This document shows, piece after piece, positions 51,143 through 63,313 of a DNA stretch of 64,000 nt. This DNA is from Selaginella moellendorffii (lineage: Eukaryota > Streptophyta > Lycopodiopsida > Selaginellales > Selaginellaceae). The stretch's first letter is position 1, and every line of letters starts with the position of its first letter. A program made the translations under genes and the position numbers. Below the pieces are notes generated by a model. The model ran no database searches. It was not told where the DNA came from and worked only from the letters and a program-made list of their open reading frames with translations. Where the stretch lies: the NCBI RefSeq assembly GCF_000143415.4, contig NW_003314317.1, positions 664,296-728,295 on the forward strand, in the 5' to 3' direction.

Positions 51143-54100
51143 ATGGATATTTTTGGTACTGCCCAACTCATTAGAGGGAAGTTGAGTCCTGCTGAGAAGC
51201 AAAGTCGAATATCTCATAATCTTTGCCTCTACTGTGCTGATCCTAATCACAAAGCAGCTGTGTGTCCCAAGAAGCCTCCCCGACTACTTGAGTTCACTCT
51301 ACCTCAAAGTCCACCTTTGTTGCAGTCGGGAAACGACTCTGTCCAAAAAGAGTAGGAGCTGTCTGTTTGGACTCCCCAAATAAAAATCACTTTTCTTCTT
51401 TATCAAGCTCCTCACCACCTTTCATCAAAGCCACCACAAATTCTTGCAACTTCCGTGTCCCATGTCTCCTTTCTTTCACCGGACAATCAGGACTCAAGGC
51501 TCTGGTGCTACTGGACTTGGGTGCAACTTCCTGCTTTATGGACACGGACTTTGCTGCCCGACATCATGTTCCTCTTTCTCCTACCATACGGGATCTAAGG
51601 GTTGAAGGCATCGGCGGGCATTTTGTGTCTCCATCTTCTGGACTTAGGGAAACGTTGCCCGTTCGAGTACACATCGGGTCCACCGTCACTGATATCGCCT
51701 TCAACATCATCAACAACAAGTCCTCCTCTGTGGTGCTCAGTCTTCCTTGGTTCCAACTACATCAGCCTCAGATCTGTTGGAAGGAATTACAGCTCATCTC
51801 TCCCACATCACCATCTCCCACGGCTTCCCCTACTGTTTATCGAGTCCGAATCAGGAAAAGTTCCCTAAACTCAAATCGGGGTTCTGTTCCTGACTCTACG
51901 AAGTTTTCACCCTCTTCTTTTTCCTCTCTTCCATCTTACACTGCACAGTATCCTCGTCTCATCATTCCATTTAGTCGTACACCTCCTATCTCCATAATCA
52001 CTATGAAAGAACTCCTTCATGAAGAACTTATTTTCCTTTTTGCTTTGCATGTTTTTCCTATCAATCTTCCTGAGAAGTATCATGATTTTGGGGATGTGTT
52101 TGATAAGAAAAAAGCTAGTGTACTGCCTGTTCATCAGCCTTATGACTGTCCCATTGATTTACAGGAAGGAGCGTCACCTCCGTGGGGGCCTATCTACGGG
52201 TTATCCCCGTCCGAGCTTAAGGCCCTTAAAGAGTACGTGGATGAGAACCTTGCCTCGGGGTACATTTTGCATTCACAGTCCCCGGCTAGAGCACCTGTCT
52301 TCTTTGTCAAGAAGAAGGATGGGAGTTTGCGGCTAGTCATTGACTACCGAGGTTTGAACAAGGTGACTGTTCGGAACCGTTATCTGTTACCCCTGATCTC
52401 GGACCTGTTGGAACGCCTCGGTGGTGCCCGCTTCTTCACCAAGATCGACCTCTGTGGAGCATACAACTTGATTTGGATTCGGCCTAGTGATGAATCGAAG
52501 ATTACATTCCGAACCCACTATGGCCACTTTGAGTACACTGTCATGCCATTTGGCTTGACAAATGCTCCAGCAGTTTTCCAACACATGGCGAACAACGTCT
52601 TTCGGGAGTTTCTTGATCAGATGGTGATCGTCTACCTCGATGACATCCTCATCTACTCAAAAACTCAGGAGGAGCACGACAAACATATACGCAAGGTGCT
52701 AGCAAAGCTGCGAGAACACGGCCTATATGCGAAGCTTGAGAAATATTCCTTCGATCAGCAGTCTGTGGAGTTCCTTGGGTACATTGTCACTCCTGAGGGT
52801 ATCACGATGGATCCTGCCAAAGTCAAGACTATTCTCGAGTGGGAGCCTCCACAATCAATGTCGGACGTTCAAGTTTTCCTTGGCTTCGCCAACTTCTACC
52901 ACAAATTCATTGATCACTACTCTGACATTGTCCTTCCTCTCATGCATCTCACTTGCAAAGATGTTCCCTTCTCTTGGTCTGCTGCTGCCCAACAGGCCTT
53001 CGACACACTCAAGGCGGCCTTCAGTTCTACTCCCGTTTTGATCTATGCTGATTCCTCACAACCTTTCTTCATTGAGCCTGACGCCTCCGACTTTGCCATC
53101 GGTGCTTTGCTGTCTCAACTCGGAGCGGATCAAGAACTTCATTCGGTCGCTTTCCATTCTTAGAAATTCCAGTCTGCGGAGATCAATTATGAAATCAACG
53201 ACAAGGAGCTCCTTGCCATCGTGGATTCCTTTGGAGAGTGGAGCTGTTTCTTGGAGGGCATCAAACAACAGTCTGGATGGATCACAAAAATCTCAAGTAC
53301 TTTGCCACTTCCCGAGTTTTAAGCCATCGTTAAGTAAGGTGGGCACAATTCCTAAGTCAGTTTGACTTTGTTATCAAGTACAGACCTGGAAATCTTCAAG
53401 GCCTTCCTAATGCTCTTTCAAGGCGCTCCTATCTCAGTCTCAGGCCTCGTAATCCTGCCTTCGATCAACAGGATCAAGTTATCCTCGGTCCTGATCGGCT
53501 TCAAGTTATGGCAATTTCCCTGGCCCCTCAGGACTCCTCCTTGATGGATGCGATCAGAAACAATCTTCAATCTGAGGATCTTGCCAGCGACATTTTCCTC
53601 CATATTCAGGCTGGACACCTAGTGACTCCCGACTGCCGGCGATTTGACATCATTTCTGGCAACAGTTTTTGCAGCTCTCCTATAACAACTCTGTTCACTC
53701 CTCTCTTCGAATTTCCCCCTTCTTTGCAAACTCTGGCCGAAATCCCCGATTCAATCTCGCACTTCCTTCTCTATCCGAATCCTCTCGTTCAAATCCCCGC
53801 TCTGAGGCATTTGTCTCCAACCTCCAGGAAATCCACAACTCCATCTCCTTCCACCTCCATCATGCTCAGGAATCTCACAAAACATTTGCCAATGTCCATC
53901 ATCAAGATTGTCCCCCTTACAATATCAGGGATAAAGTCTGGCTCCTTAGGTGAAATATCTCCACCACTAGGCCCTGTCCAAAACTTGATTTCAAACGCCT
54001 CAGCCCTTTCGCTATCACTGCCATCATTAACCCTGTCACTTATTGCCTTGCACTTCCCTCCTCATATCAAATTCACCCCATTTTTCACTCCTCTCTCCTT

Positions 54101-54439
54101 GAGCCTTATATTCCCAATCTTATTCCCAATCGGGTCATTCCTCTGCCTCCACCAGTGCAGCTCGAGGATGGGTCTGAGTATGAGGTTCAGGACATCCTTG
54201 ATTCCAAGATTTCACGGTCTAAACTCTACTATCTGGTCAACTGGAAGGGTTACGGACCTGAGGAATGCACTTGTGATCCTGCAGACAACCTGATTCATTC
54301 TCCTAACTTTGTTCAGGACTTCCACCACCGCTATCCTTCTCGTCCCAGTCCTCATTCTTTTTATCCATCTCCTATCCCTCACCGCTCATCTCATCCTCCT
54401 CGTCATTCTCGTTCACATCCTCGTTCCACTTGTTCTTGA
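51143..54439 (+). pseudogene. G2c gag end-pol: zinc knuckle, protease, RT, RNase H, damaged integrase, chromodomain
   Basis: A CCHC zinc knuckle (C-LY-C-ADPNH-KAAV-C) is at about 51225-51270. Protease has DLGATS (about 51511) in place of the usual D-S/T-G-A. The reverse transcriptase is well kept (about 52200-52900), with [23 protein letters not shown] and an intact YLDD (about 52635). A TAG at 53161-53163 interrupts RNase H where the other copy has Trp. The integrase is nearly gone: around 53650 the sequence jumps from the zinc-binding upstream part to the block after the catalytic core that G2a still has at 29470, and a second small deletion follows. The chromodomain (54170-54330) is complete except Cys for the usual Trp after EECT. 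A readable polymerase without integrase means it cannot move itself. Confidence 0.82.
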
Positions 54440-54449
54440 GGAGGGGGTG

Positions 54450-54851
54450 CTGTCAGGAATCCCCTAATTTTTGCCACATTTCTGACTCTCGCCAGATTCC
54501 TGACCTGCAGACCACATTCCTAACTCTCGAGATACTTCCCTATTTCTGACTCTCGAGACACTTCCCTATTCCTGACTCTCGAGACACTTCCCTATTCCCG
54601 ACTCTCTGATTCCTGAGTCTTGAGCCACATTCCTGATGATGATGTGGCACCTCCTTGACCTCAGCTATATTTAGGCTGTCTTTAATCCAAGAGTGGTGGA
54701 GCTTCATTAACCTATAGTATATATAGGTTAGCCTTGTTCCATTTCTCCACAATCTGAATCAACACCAGTCTAAGGCCTCTTCTTTGTTTCCACCAGCTTT
54801 TCTCTTTGTCTTTTGCATTTTCCAGTCTTGATCTTGTTGGGGATCTTGACA
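54450..54851 (+). mobile_element. G2c 3' LTR
   Basis: 402 bp, TGTCAGG...TTGACA, preceded by the polypurine tract GAGGAGGGGGTGC (54437-54449). It carries five near-copies of a 22-25-base unit built on TTCCTGACTCTCGAGACAC (about 54505-54605), a small tandem array also present in the other G2 LTRs. Confidence 0.85.
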
Positions 54852-55190
54852 AGATGGAGTCCGAGATGGACCTGAGATGGAGTCCGAGATGGACCCGAGA
54901 TGGAGTCCGAAGTTGAAACCGAGACCAGGACCGAGACCGGGACCAAGACCGAGATCGGGACCGAGACCGAGATCGAGGCCGAGGCCGAAATCGAGCCCGA
55001 GCCTAAGTCCAAGTCCAAGTCTGAGTCCGAGTCCGAGTTCGAGTCCAAGTCCGAGTCCGAGTCCGAGTCCGAGTCCGAGTCTGAGTCCGAGTCCAAGTCC
55101 GAGTCTGAGTCCGAGTCCGAGTCCGAGTCTGAGTCCGAGTCCGAGTTCGAGTCCAAGTCTGAGTCCAAGTTCAAGTTCGAGTCTGAGACG
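54852..55190 (+). repeat. Minisatellite of GAGATGGAGTCC (12 bp) passing into GAGTCC (6 bp)
   Basis: The first 55 bases follow the 12-base unit; the rest is a hexamer array of GAGTCC, GAGACC and GAGTTC. It forms the inner part of the G3 LTR, as the homologous array does in G1. The open frames it produces on both strands (Ser-Pro, Leu-Gly, Ser-Asp repeats) are artefacts. Confidence 0.85.
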
Positions 55191-56163
55191 GTGAAAGCCC
55201 AAAGCGTTCGTCTCCCAGACCCTAGGGGGTTTGGTGAGCTCCAAAAGTATAGTGAGGGGGAGGACTGTAGTGGAGCCAATTTGGCCCAAAAAGGCTGTAC
55301 CTAGTGTTGGGTGATGAGTGGCCCACTGGGAAGTCCAAGACTAGAGTGAACACTGACCAACAAACGGGGTAGCTTGGTAAAGTGTTCAAGAGCCGGCTCT
55401 AGTTCCCCCGGGAGATCGACTAGCCGATGCTCCCAGTCCAAGTGTGGGTGGCACTACCTACTTGGATACCTGGTGTGGCTCAATGGAACCTCGCTCTAAG
55501 CCCATGGCTAGAGCACCCAAAGGCGGAAGGTGGGGAGAGTACCCATAAGGCTCACGTAAGGCCATGGTGTTCCGAAATGTTGCCCCAAAGTCCCAGACTG
55601 TGAAAAGGAAGAGGAGCAATCCTCTAGTGCAGTGACCAAGGATATGGTCACATGGTGAGGAAGTCCCGAAGAATAGTGGGACTTAGAGGTTGGGCTTGCG
55701 GGCCTTGATCTAGTGCCAGTGTTTGCGAACACAGCCATAGACAAAAAGGGACTTGGTGGGGACTGGAAAAGAGTTGTTAGGGAAGGCTATTCCCCATATC
55801 TGTAGGCATCTTAAGGATGCTAAGGAGTAGATATGGGATGATCACTCACAAACAGATGGCCCAGTCTTTGAGAGACGGGACTATGATGCAGGTGGTGTTA
55901 GACCACCAATGTGACCAAGGGGAATGGGCATGGCCTTAGTGTAACGGGCCAATATGTCGGTGGTACCATGGGGTGTCAGTCATGGGATCGGACACGTGGA
56001 GCACTTGGACCAAGTGCAAAGGTTGAGTGGCATGGATGCCATTCTTGGGGCTAGAAGCCCCAAGTCTTAACTAGGACTTATGGAGGTTGTGAATGAGACT
56101 CTTCCAAGTGGTCGGAGGTGCAGTTAAGTGATTAAAGTAAAATGGAAAAATTAGTCACTTACA
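55191..56163 (+). mobile_element. G3 LTR, right part (5' LTR)
   Basis: Starts with GGTGAAAGCCCAAAGCG, the reverse complement of the block shared by G1 and R LTRs, and ends CTTACA at 56163, followed by a primer site. No second G3 LTR is seen. No gene within it. Confidence 0.6.
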
Positions 56164-56166
56164 ATT

Positions 56167-56178
56167 TGGTATCAGAGC
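56167..56178 (+). other. G3 primer-binding site
   Basis: TGGTATCAGAGC, exactly the standard initiator-Met tRNA primer site, three bases after the LTR end. Confidence 0.82.
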
Positions 56179-56527
56179 GGTTCCTATAGTCTGACTCTTA
56201 TTGGTGGCCAAGTATATCACCACTTATATTGGAATTGGAAAGTCCTAGATATGGACCTATCCTCGAGGAGTAGCATGTCGAGAGGACATGGCTCTCCACT
56301 CGAGTTCATGCGTGAACTTGTGCACAATGTGGTGGATGGAAAAGGGCTAGTAAGGGAATGACTTTGGGATCTTGGGAATAGTATGAGGGTTTCCTAACAG
56401 AGTTGAGGATGTGATTCAGATGAGTATTTGACGCAGCAAATGGGTTAATGTAGTTGTGGTAAACAACTATAGTTGGGATCACGGGAAAGATGCAGACTCC
56501 AAAACAATAAAGGAATTTAGCGCCATA
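56179..56527 (+). mobile_element. G3 leader remnant
   Basis: Sequence downstream of the primer site; no gag readable. It is interrupted by an R LTR fragment at 56528. Confidence 0.45.
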
Positions 56528-57194
56528 AATCCTATGGTGATTTACCATAGGATAACACCACAAAGCGGAACCTAAACCCTCTTTGTGCCACGTGATAGAT
56601 GCCACGTGTCATATGCCACGTGTCCATGCCACGTGTCCATAGGAAACCGAGGTTCAGGGCCTTAGGCCATTGAACAAAGGAACAATGCCAAACTCCCAAG
56701 CATGGAGCCAAGGAGTGACGGAACCGAACCACGGAGCAACTCCCGAGCATAAAGCCCAAGGAGCGAAAGGACAGGAGCCTGGAGCGACTTGGAACAGTCC
56801 TAGAGTAACCAGCATCCCAATGCCAGGACCAGCACGCAAAACGGAGCCAAACGGAGTTTGGCGTTATTTCGGCATACCGGTGGCCTAACGCAAGGACATG
56901 GGTACTCCACCAATTAGCATGGAGTGGAACTTGGGCTTAGACCCAAGCCGGACGCTGAACAAGAATAGGCATGCAAGCAGGAGCTAGACTATGCCCCCCC
57001 CCCCACATAGGGTTCCTACCTTATGTTTATCCAATCTAAGTACATGGTCATTGACCAGTTTCTCAACTAGCTCAAGTGGGAAACTGATAACGAGTCCAGC
57101 AATACCAACCTCCTGCCATCGTGGCAGTAAGGAAAGAATATCCGAAAGGACTAGCCGACAGGTAACTTTCGATACCCGAAGTCACATTCGCGAC
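56528..57194 (-). mobile_element. R LTR fragment
   Basis: Aligns with 3430-4412: the hairpin region at the left, AGCATGGAGCCAAGGAG, a C-run at 56996-57005, and GACA at about 57191-57194. It lacks the first ~30 bases. Probably a solo or truncated LTR inside G3. Confidence 0.6.
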
Positions 57195-57848
57195 AAGGAA
57201 TCACAAGATTACCCTCATATAGTGGAGGCTGGTGCTCATAAACTTGAGACCGGAATTGATGACGAGGGAGGTCAAATATGGAAGAGGATACAAGTCCTTG
57301 AAATGGTAGCTGGGGCTACCTCTAATAAATGCTGGAACAACCCAAGGAGTTGGGGGTGTACTTAGAGGATGAGTTGGTATTCTCATCACATGGATAAGTG
57401 GTCATAAAGGGCAAAAGGTTGCCCCTAGAGAACAAATCAAGTGTCGGAATAACACTTATGATGGTGGTACTGGTGAGTAGAACAGGAATACAAGAAGTTG
57501 TATTCCAATGAGCTGGCACCTCAAAAGTAAGACCTTATAGGCTAGGGGATTTAGAAAAGTCTAAAAGGCTGAATGACTTAAGTGGAGTCAAGGAATGGTC
57601 CTGAAGGACTGATAGAAGCATTTGGACTGAGGTGTGTTGTGCCCCACGAAGGATGGGGAGGATCATAGAATCCAAGTATGAAAACAGTGGGTATCTCATG
57701 AGTGGCAGAATGTGCCATACTAAAGTCGTGGGAAAGGTGTTCCCAGAATAAACAACTTTGGTGCAGAGTTGTGTGCGAACACTATGGTGTAGTGCTAACA
57801 GATAGTTGGCATGAGAAACGATTGGGTTGGTCTTGGCAAAGACCTAGA
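57195..57848. other. Unassigned sequence left of the second transposon copy
   Basis: No gene; frames are short. Possibly the continuation of the G3 internal region after the R LTR. The last bases before the transposon are TAGA (57845-57848), the predicted 4-bp target duplication. Confidence 0.4.
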
Positions 57849-57942
57849 AAGCTCTATTTCATTAAAGTGGGAATTGTCATTATCCCACTTGTAAAATAAG
57901 GTTTCCAAACCTTTATATAGTATATAAATATAACAAAATTCA

Positions 57943-60900
57943 ACTGCATTGAGGCACATGCCATTTTATTTTAAACAAGGAAATGTCTACTCAATCACTT
58001 CTCCTCCCCCTGCCACTGCTTCACCTCTCTCTTCTCCTTGTCATCGTCGTCCAATTTCTTTCCATCCTTTTAATATTGGCTCAGTTGCTTCGAGTCTAGG
58101 TGGAGCCTAAGTCCCCATTCAATCTTTACTTTCCCCTTATTAATAAAACAACTTCGTAGACTTCCAATAACATGCTGTAACACTTCTAGTATAATGCAAA
58201 TCCTCTCAAAGAATTGTCTTTTAATATTAATACAATGGCATGGAACCCCATGCCATAATAAGTTACATTTTTAAATAAATACATGCCATCTTAGACTGTT
58301 ATTTTTTGCCTCCAACGCCTATACAATAATCTTGGAATTTCATCACTCTCCACACTATCAGGATTTAAACCCAAAATAGTAATGCCATCTCTTCTCTAAT
58401 ACGTCCACGCTCATGTTCAGTGGTCGAAGAACCCATCCGGTTGAGCAGATTATGGAGATGCGGATAGTGCTTGGCTAGACAATATACATGCCATAAATGA
58501 TGACTGGTGTCTGTCCGATCAAATGGCTTCTGATATACCGTTCCATCTGCCATTTGGTTGATTTCTGCAGCCACCTCCTGGACTGGCCGGTTCTCTATCA
58601 CCATCGCTTCAAGCCGTTTTGCAAGGTCCCCCAGAACATACGGTTTCTTCTCCCTAGTTTCCATACTGCAAGAGATGGGGTGCACTGCATATGTGTGCGT
58701 GTTCGCTGCAGTTTTAATCGGCGAGTCATCGATGATGAGGATTTCACTTGACCTAGCAGTCCGGTTCATCACTACAGCCTCTGCCTTGACGAAGATGGGC
58801 TTGCTACCCCTCACATGGACCATAGTCAAGCAATCCTCCTGCGTTAGGAGAAAGTCAAATGGTAATATTACTCGCGTCTGATCGTGCATCATCTGTAGCA
58901 ACATTAATGCATTGTGGCGCATCATGGATGTCCAAACTCCCAATTGCAAATTGAACCCGGCCCTCTGTTTTAAGTGTCGCATGGTCATTATTAGATCCCG
59001 CAGTTTCTCCCGTGTGATTAATGTGAATCTGTCTCTTTTGACCAACTTGCGACCGCAGGCTTTGGAGGGTGCAGTGACATTCGAGGACGAGCCACGCTCA
59101 TGGGAGAAAAGGACACCGTTCAGATCAAAAACGATACAGTACTTTCGCCGTGACTCTGAAATGAAATGCGTTAGCATAAAAAATGGTACAAGTCAATTTT
59201 ACCATCTACAATATTAGCGAATGGTGCTCCCGATGGTCGTTCAGAGGGTTTTGGTCGAGGAAACGTGAAGGGCGGAAATACTCTCCTCTGCAATGTGGGG
59301 TCAATCGCATCCGATGGCGTGTGGGCACATGCCATTTCAGCTGTAGACTCTGGTACAACTGGCTCAACAGTGGCATGGGGTGGTTCCGATGGCGTGTGAT
59401 CACACGCCATTTCAGCTGGTGCCTCCATTGGCAAAGTGGACATGACCGAACAGGCAGCAGGGGCGGTGTAGGGAGGTTCCAACGGCGCGTAGTCAGACGA
59501 TTGGGCACACGTTGGAAATGAGGATACGACCGGCTCGGCAGCTGGGGCGGCCTCATGCGGGTCCAATGGCGCCTGGTCACCGTCAGTTGGATACGTGGAC
59601 AAGATTGACTCAGTGGTATGGGCAGCATCAAGTGGAGCGTGGTCAGCTTGCTTGGCGTTGATATGGATAGTAGCCTCCACCAGCTCTGATGACTCTTGCA
59701 GGCAAGTAGAGTCCACTGGCGGATCCATATCCAAATATCTCCCTTCGATTGAGATGGTATCCTCCCTACTGGCTACTAAAAACAAACTCATTAGCACATT
59801 GAATCGACTATACTGTATTTACCATCAACTACTATTGAGGAACTAGGACCGATATCACTTGGGCGCACTGCTGATTCTGAAGGATTGGACATACGTTTCG
59901 ACCCTTGCTTGGCACTATCCTTCCTCGACACTAAAGGCTAGAGTTTGTATCTTAATTCAACTGAATAATCTCTACTTACCATTTCTTCTGCGACCTACAT
60001 GGACAATGTTAGAAATGGTAAAAGGTTAGGAATGGATGTACTATTATTTACCTGATGGTTTGTCTTGTATGACCTTCCTCCGCTGCTCTTTGGCCACCTC
60101 AGGCTGGCCATCATCGTCATCATCGTCATCGTCGTTATTGTGATCGTCACCATTGTGAGGACCATCCAAGTCCTCTTCGTCCTCCTCTTCTTCGTCCTCC
60201 TCTTCTTCGCCCTCCTCTTCTTCGTCCTCCTCTTCTTTGTCCTCCTTTTCGTCCTTCTGCTCTTCCTGCTCATTATCTTTCTCTGGCTCCTCATCCCCCT
60301 CCTGCATTTCTTCCATAGGCTGCTCAGGCTGGATGGCTTGTTCTTCCAGGACCATCTTGGGAAAATCATCTGGCCGAGTCTCCATCTCAAAATACAAGAC
60401 ATCCATAGCCTGTTTTAGTGCTTGACCTAGGACCGTATCCTCACCCGACTGTCTTAACATGGTTTCTGCACGTTCTTGCACCCTTCGAAGACGACAAGAT
60501 GAGAAAAACGTGGCCCTGACTTGAAAAGCATCCCTCATCCATTGTACCTCTCCATTGAGATTGGGGAAGGGGACTCCGCCATAGGAATCTGAGTTAGGAG
60601 GTGGTGACTGGCTCCTTTCACCTCTTCAATGGAGTTTGTCACCGCAACACACGGGACACCCTTGAGTAGTGCGGCTCGAAAGAATAGTCCGCCGCAGTTG
60701 TACTCGACAATGCATTTGCCCTTGGAGTCACCCGCTATTGCGTTGAAGACCCAGCTGAGCATTTCCCATGCTGCACCTGGAGCTTTCTTTGGATTCGAAA
60801 GCTCCATAGCCGTCTTCAGTTCCTCAGGCACGGGTAAATTGACCTCCCTCAGATCAATTCGATCGGCCTTGTTGAACGAAGCTGGGAAGTCACTCCAGTC

Positions 60901-63313
60901 CCACTCTACTGCAGGACCAATAACAAGGGCGAGTGTGAAGATGCGGACATTCGTCGGTATCTTCTTCTTAGCCATTATCCCATGGATCTCCCGCACCTCC
61001 TTGCCTTTCAACCGAGCCTTCACCTCGTTCAAGGCCTTCTAGAACTTGTGATAGGATTCGGAGTCGTAGATCATATAGTGGACTGAAGATTCCACCTCCG
61101 CAAGTCCCACCATTAAGTCAATGATGGAGCTGACTTCGTCTGCATGAGTGATCTCTTCGTTTGTGAAGTCCATCACACAAAAGATGTTCTTGACCTGCTC
61201 ATCTCCGCGGGAAACGATGCTCCTCCACCTTTGATCCTCATCTGAATTCACGTATACCCGGTAAGGTTCTCGATAGGCCTCTGCTGCGGGGTCGAGCTGT
61301 TTCTGAAGCCGGCGGTCGACATCCCTCTTAATGAAATTTGGATACTGATCCAACTTCTCAGCTTTACTTTTCGTGGCATCCCGCAGCAGATCGATGAACT
61401 TGGGGGCCCCCTTCACGTACTCGTCGATATCTTCATTTGACAAGTCCAGCTCTTCCATCATCTCTTGCGTGGTGTCGATGCTCACCCTCTCCACGGCCAC
61501 TTGCTCGAAGATCCAATCCTTCAATAGCGCACGAGCTCTCAGAGTCGTGCACAAGTCCTCGTATGTCACAATATGGCCGGGAGTCATTTTGGTCTTGTTG
61601 AAGACTACCTCACCACGTAGAAGAGCATAAGCCACTGTCAGAAGGTCGTCGTCGTCTAGAGACCGCGAGAAACGCAAGGCGTTGAGCTTCAAATCATTGG
61701 GCTTCCGGCCGTCCTCCACACCCATTGAGTTTAACAACTCCCCGTCATGGTACCTCCTCAGCACATCTACCCATTTGTCAAAAACAACTTTTGTCGCAAG
61801 TAGAATGTTATGGATGCTGAGTGTGTCATTGACCCCCAGTGTTTTCGAGAGAAGACTCGAGAATTCCTACAATGGAAATGGCGTGAGGCCACATGCTATG
61901 CCACATGCAACGAGGCTTACCTGCCAGGCGCTAGTTGCTAGTGCACGTCCTTGTCCTGGTTTTTGTGGTTTCTTCAGTTGAACCCAGAGCTTCCGTGTTC
62001 GTGCCAATGTCTCGTGCAGACCCGATTTGTAACACGTTTCTTGCTTGACATTCTGCGCGTGGGAGATGTATATGATAGATCGGAGGGGCGAGTTGCCTTT
62101 TATCAGGCGGACAACTCTTGTCTTGAAGACTTTCTTCACCTCTTCGCCCACCATAATATCCACAACTATTTGTTGCATTGCCAAGCTAGAATGCTGCCCG
62201 GAGACGGCATAGAACCGGATGTTCTGATCGTCCAACACCTTCCTATTGATCAAGTCTGGAAACCTCGTCTCGCCCTTCATTGTTCGGTAGTAGGGGATCA
62301 CGTCTGCGATGTCGGGTGTTACTGAACTTGCCAGCATCTTCTGCTTCAGTTTCTCCACCCACTCATCAGATACTAGCCTGTGGTTGTATTTGCTTTGGAT
62401 GTCGATACGGCTCACGTCGATTGTATATACTTTGTTGGAATAGTAACAAGTACTATTATCTGCGACGATTTTCGCTGCCTCTTCTTGCTCTTTCTGCTCT
62501 TTGCGGCTCTTCTTTTTGGTGGGTGTAGTGTTCGAACCCGAGGCAATGGCATCACCGAGTAGCTTCTTTTTTGGAGCAGCAGAGTCGGACGTCGGCTTGA
62601 GCTTGACCACCCTTTTCTGCTTCGGGGTAGTTTCCAGATCGACCCCCTTCCCCTTCGCTTCGCGAACTGGAGGCACTCTCAACGGCTCAATGTTGGAATA
62701 TAGTTTTTGAACATCGCCATAGGTGAGGTCCGTGGATTCCATGTGATCTTCATAGACCCGCAGCGTCTTTGAAATTGTGGGCCTCCTGGACAACCTCTCC
62801 CTAGCTCCCTCTAGGAATTCCTCATAGCCGCTGCCCCCCTCCGGGAAGCCGCTAGGATGTGCAAGGTGGATCTTGAAGGCGGACGCTGTCTCTACCACAA
62901 GTGCCAGTCCATATTCTTGCATGGAACTACATGGAGTGTCTGTCACTTGGATGAGGATCCCCATGCATTCTTTTCTCCCACCATCTGTGTTGTACAGCAT
63001 CAGATCCTCGCCTTCCATCCCGAAAGTCCAACTGGTGAGCTCCTCCCCCTTTTCTGCATCCACATTGACAGTGGCTGGAAGAAGAACGCAATTCCTCGTC
63101 TGTTCAGAAATGCACAACAATTAGAGCTGACAGATGAAAAGCTAGCAGCTGGAAATAACGTGAGGCCACACGCCATTCACCACTGCATCAGATGTCTTGA
63201 GGCTGCATCCTAAGATGGCGTGAGGCTACACGCCATCTGTAACCGGACTGCACTCGAGAGCCCAATCGGTGCATGCCAATGTTGCTACTGAATGGCATGT
63301 GGCCTCATGCCAT
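57943..63313. repeat. 22-bp palindromes of the second transposon copy
   Basis: Eight copies start at 57943, 58235, 59314, 59389, 61878, 63155, 63215 and 63292, each at the position expected from copy 1. The three in mini-introns 4-6 are lost with the 569-bp deletion. Confidence 0.88.

Larger units (their letters stand above)
50975..54851 (+). mobile_element. G2c, chromodomain Gypsy element lacking its 5' end
   Basis: Plus-strand G2 copy holding the end of gag through the 3' LTR. The 5' LTR and most of gag are missing. Its 3' LTR abuts the minisatellite of another LTR (G3), so it seems to have inserted into that array. Confidence 0.8.

Noticed and set aside
56029-56046. A palindrome TGGCATGGATGCCA outside the transposon
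   Set aside because: The arms resemble the 22-bp family but the unit is shorter and lacks the TGNGG/CCNCA centre, so it is probably a chance match.
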